Part shown: positions 6,791-8,806 of the stretch, piece by piece
Numbering within the stretch: position 1 is the stretch's first letter
Layout: the number at the start of each line of letters is the position of its first letter
NCBI GenBank assembly: GCA_027622635.1
Contig: JAQBYK010000045.1
Location: 1 to 8,806 of the forward strand
Direction of reading: 5' to 3'
Origin: a bacterium
Lineage (GTDB): Bacteria; Patescibacteriota; Gracilibacteria; UBA1369; LOWO2-01-FULL-3
Length of the DNA stretch: 8,806 bases
Position numbers and translations under genes: made by a program
The notes under the pieces: model-generated
The model's input: the letters and a program-made list of their open reading frames with translations, nothing else
Databases searched by the model: none
Told to the model about the DNA's origin: nothing

Positions 6791-7889
6791 TGATTACTTT
6801 AAGAGTTTCTTTTGCTGCTTTTTCCCAGGTGAAATCTTTGAGTCTTTCCTTACCTTTCTTAACAAGTTCCTGAACGAAATCATCATCCGTAGCTAAAGTG
6901 GATAGTGCATCAGCAATAGCAGAAACATCGTAAGGATCTACAAATAAGGCACCTTCTCCCGCGACTTCCGGCATAGACGATACATTTGAGCTCAAAACCG
7001 GTTTGCCATAATGAAAAGCCTCCAAAAGAGGCAGGCCAAAACCTTCATACAAAGAAGGAAAAGCAAAAAACTTACAATATTTATAAAGAGCACTTTTTTC
7101 AGTCTCAGTAATATATCCGGGCATGATCACTTTATGCATCAGCTCAAGTCTATTCACAGTTTTAAGAATTTTGTTAAACCCAAGTCCTCGTTTTCCCGCA
7201 AGTATAAGTTTGAAGTCGTCGTGTGTCTTGGAAAACACAGAAAATGCCTCAACCAAACGCACTAAATTTTTCTTGCTCTCAAGCCGACCAACAAAAAGAA
7301 TGTATTTCGTCCTTTCATCAATCTCAAAATATTTAAGAACCTCAGAATTCTCAAAAACCCTCTCATCTACAGGTCTCGGAGGATCAAAACCGTGTGCAAT
7401 AACTTCAATTTTATCCGAAGGGCAGTTGAAGAAATTCCTTAAATCATCTGCGGTAGCACAGCTTGGGACAATGATCTTCGTCGCATGCTTGCATGCATAT
7501 TTAGTGCTCCAGTTTAGGTAATGGTACTGAAAGAAGGAGTATGATTTTTTAAGATGCCGAAAAGCAACATCGTGAACAGTGATTACACTTCGCTTAGGTA
7601 ATTTTAAGGGAAGTGTGTGCGATGGCACAAACAAGACGGAAGGAGGACTGGACTTCATTTCACGAGAAAGGGATCTAAGTGTCCAAAGACGCTTTGCCGG
7701 AAGCACGACATTATGGCATTTGTTTGGGAGGATAGAATCAGGAAGAACAATAACTTCGCGACTGTACAAATTCACCTCGTCATTCTCAGGAATCACCTTA
7801 AGAAGAGAGTTTATTATGTGCCAACTATACCATTCGACTCCGGTGGCCTGGGCATGAGTATACCTTGATGCATCTATGCCTATTTTCAT
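6783..7889 (-). CDS. Glycosyltransferase family 4 (GT-B fold)
   Basis: This 368-residue retaining glycosyltransferase is distinct from the one at 3411-4493. It begins MKIGIDASRY, followed by a TGVEWY acceptor-side loop (16-21), then TVHDVAF (104-110). The C-terminal donor-binding half has FVGRLESKKNL (199-209), AGKRG (231-235) and the E-x7-E motif YEGFGLPLLE (E282 and E290), followed by AFHYGKPVLSSNVSSMPEV. This pattern matches GT4 enzymes that add mannose or other hexoses to surface polysaccharides or lipid-linked glycans. No membrane segment or signal peptide is visible. The sugar and acceptor cannot be assigned. It begins 9 bases after the comF stop and overlaps polX by 8 bases, so it is the middle gene of a three-gene unit. 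TAAGAT lies six bases before the ATG, a weak -10-like match that includes the comF stop codon. Confidence 0.92.
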   Translation of the reverse strand: MKIGIDASRYTHAQATGVEWYSWHIINSLLKVIPENDEVNLYSREVIVLPDSILPNKCHNVVLPAKRLWTLRSLSREMKSSPPSVLFVPSHTLPLKLPKRSVITVHDVAFRHLKKSYSFFQYHYLNWSTKYACKHATKIIVPSCATADDLRNFFNCPSDKIEVIAHGFDPPRPVDERVFENSEVLKYFEIDERTKYILFVGRLESKKNLVRLVEAFSVFSKTHDDFKLILAGKRGLGFNKILKTVNRLELMHKVIMPGYITETEKSALYKYCKFFAFPSLYEGFGLPLLEAFHYGKPVLSSNVSSMPEVAGEGALFVDPYDVSAIADALSTLATDDDFVQELVKKGKERLKDFTWEKAAKETLKVING

Positions 7890-7898
7890 GAATTCATC

Positions 7899-8639
7899 TT
7901 AACAAAACAGATGTCCTCTAGCTAGCACTAGTCCTGTTACAGATTTTGCCCCTCCACTCTTCAATGTTTTCGCACACTCATTTAGTGTGCTACAGGTGGT
8001 AGCAACATCATCAATCAAAACTACTCTCCTGCCGGAAACACTTAAGTTCGGATTCTTCACATTCAAACAAAATGCACCCTGCAAATTAATTTGTCGCTCT
8101 AATTTACCAAGTTTTGCCTGTCTTTCAGAATTTTTCAACCTATGGAGACAGTCAAGCACACAGGATCTTTTAAAACGCTTGGACAAATACTCCGCCAGTA
8201 ATAAAGATTGATTGAAGCCGCGGTACTTTAAGCGAGCTTTGTGCAAGGGAACAGGAACCAGATAAATTATGTCCCATGACAAAAGTTGCCTAAACTTTTC
8301 CGCCTGCCGAAACATCAGCTCACCAAAAAACCTTGAAAGATCTGCGGAAAATTTATATTTAAACATAATAATAAGCTCTCTGAGTAGTGATGATCCGTCG
8401 TAATCCAAACAAACAATCAACTGATCAAATGAAAAATTATTCGAACATTTTTGATTACAAAAGATACCTGCTTTATTAGATTTTCTGCAATTGGGACAGC
8501 ACTGGTTACCTTTTAAGCGCAGTTTAATACTGCAATTCCGGCAAATATGATTTCCTAAAATACCGCATGCAAGGCACTTCTTAGGGAAAAATAAATCTAA
8601 AATCATTCTAATCATGAAAACATAATAGAACTCAAACAT
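7899..8639 (-). CDS. comF: ComF family phosphoribosyltransferase-like protein
   Basis: ComF proteins combine N-terminal zinc ribbons with a type I phosphoribosyltransferase fold. They are needed for DNA uptake in naturally transformable bacteria, perhaps at the single-stranded DNA entry step, but also occur in bacteria without known competence. Zinc-ribbon cysteines are C22/C25/C33/C36, with a second set at C48/C51/C61/C65. The family core follows: VPVPLHKARLKYRGFNQS (128-145), the R-K...RQ...N..GAF stretch and the PRPP-loop-like VVLIDDVATTCSTL (206-219). At 246 residues it is of normal size. Family members usually start just before the LDLFFPKKCLACG segment, so M9 (8615) or M12 (8606) may be the real start. 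M9 has TATTAT six bases upstream, favouring a leaderless start there. First gene of a unit with the glycosyltransferase and polX, divergent from the gene at 8674. Confidence 0.92.
   Translation of the reverse strand: MFEFYYVFMIRMILDLFFPKKCLACGILGNHICRNCSIKLRLKGNQCCPNCRKSNKAGIFCNQKCSNNFSFDQLIVCLDYDGSSLLRELIIMFKYKFSADLSRFFGELMFRQAEKFRQLLSWDIIYLVPVPLHKARLKYRGFNQSLLLAEYLSKRFKRSCVLDCLHRLKNSERQAKLGKLERQINLQGAFCLNVKNPNLSVSGRRVVLIDDVATTCSTLNECAKTLKSGGAKSVTGLVLARGHLFC
8622..8627 (-). promoter_or_regulatory. Candidate -10 box for a leaderless comF start at 8615
   Basis: TATTAT (5 of 6 to TATAAT) followed by GTTTTC and then the ATG of the ninth comF codon. If used, the mRNA would start at that ATG and the first eight codons of the long frame would not be translated. 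That agrees with the usual ComF N-terminus. No good -35 is present about 17 bases upstream. An alternative pair, TTCACT (8683-8688) and TATATA (8660-8665) with a 17-base spacer, would serve the longer start at 8639. Confidence 0.35.
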
Positions 8640-8661
8640 TAAATTTTCTTAAATTTTTCTA

Positions 8662-8667
8662 TATACT
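8662..8667 (+). promoter_or_regulatory. Candidate -10 box for the right-edge gene
   Basis: TATACT (5 of 6 to TATAAT) followed by GAAATC and then the ATG at 8674, so the mRNA would be leaderless or nearly so. The -35 position (8639-8644, TTAAAT) is weak. It sits in the short divergent gap with comF, so the two promoters would overlap. Confidence 0.4.
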
Positions 8668-8673
8668 GAAATC

Positions 8674-8806
8674 ATGAAAAACAGTGAAGATGAGCAAGAT
8701 CAAAGTAGAGAAGGAATAAATCTGACAAAGTTTGTACAACTGTTCCGTCTTCTTCTCCCGAAATATACAAGAACCCTGGCAGTTTTAGAAAAATTCTCAG
8801 ATCTGG
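8674..8806 (+). CDS. Unidentified gene, 5' part only, runs off right edge
   Basis: An ATG at 8674 opens a frame with no stop through the end of the window (44 codons seen). It reads MKNSEDEQDQSREGINLTKF, then VQLFRLLLPKYTRTLAVLEK and FSDL. The first 15 residues are charged and polar, followed by a hydrophobic/basic helix. There is no signal peptide. The LFRLLLP segment faintly resembles the stretch before the first membrane helix of ABC exporters, but 44 residues are too few to name a family. It is divergent from comF with a 34-base gap, has no Shine-Dalgarno sequence, and has a -10-like box six bases before the ATG, which supports it as a true gene start. Confidence 0.6.
   Translation, partial: MKNSEDEQDQSREGINLTKFVQLFRLLLPKYTRTLAVLEKFSDL

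Noticed and set aside
7483..7496. GCATGC-TT-GCATGC double palindrome
   Set aside because: It encodes ordinary residues (CKHA) within the glycosyltransferase and has no partner elsewhere in the window; probably chance.
7123..7521. 132-codon open frame on the plus strand inside the glycosyltransferase gene
   Set aside because: It lies wholly antisense to a well-supported GT4 gene and its composition shows no recognisable motif. The other opposite-strand frames inside ligA, dnaX, polX and comF were rejected for the same reason.

Overview
The window is an AT-rich bacterial chromosome segment made up of housekeeping and cell-envelope genes packed tightly together. No tRNA, rRNA, CRISPR array, insertion sequence or phage gene is visible. 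The standard bacterial code fits: TGA is used as a real stop (PolX and the left glycosyltransferase) and no reading frame needs it as a sense codon. Three things suggest a Patescibacteria (CPR)-type organism, held at low to moderate confidence: very short intergenic gaps, no Shine-Dalgarno sequences, and a lysine-rich insertion in the DNA ligase that I recall from such lineages. Ordinary low-GC bacteria are not excluded.

Layout from left to right. A plus-strand NAD-dependent DNA ligase (ligA, 1-1911) enters from the left edge without its N-terminus. It converges on a run of minus-strand genes; its stop and the dnaX stop share the same CTAG. Reading that minus-strand run in its direction of transcription gives: a ComF-family phosphoribosyltransferase (8639-7899), a family-4 glycosyltransferase (7889-6783), a PolX family DNA polymerase with a PHP nuclease domain (6790-5066), a small acidic lipoprotein (5024-4557), a second family-4 glycosyltransferase (4493-3411) and dnaX, the clamp-loader gamma/tau subunit (3383-1908). 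At the right edge a divergent plus-strand gene begins at 8674 and runs out of the window.

Transcription units that the sequence supports: (i) ComF-GT4-PolX, joined by a 9-base gap and an 8-base overlap; (ii) the lipoprotein alone, with a consensus -35/-10 promoter inside the end of polX and a strong intrinsic terminator 18 bases after its stop; (iii) GT4-dnaX, starting just after that terminator. Several starts have a -10-like hexamer exactly six bases before the ATG, which would give leaderless mRNAs.

Functionally, ligA, dnaX and polX serve DNA replication and base-excision-type repair. The two glycosyltransferases probably build surface glycans, and ComF is linked to DNA uptake or nucleotide metabolism. 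I see no defence system or other new multi-gene system. The least explained items are the acidic lipoprotein in its own transcription unit, the leaderless-promoter pattern, and a possible -1 frameshift site in dnaX.
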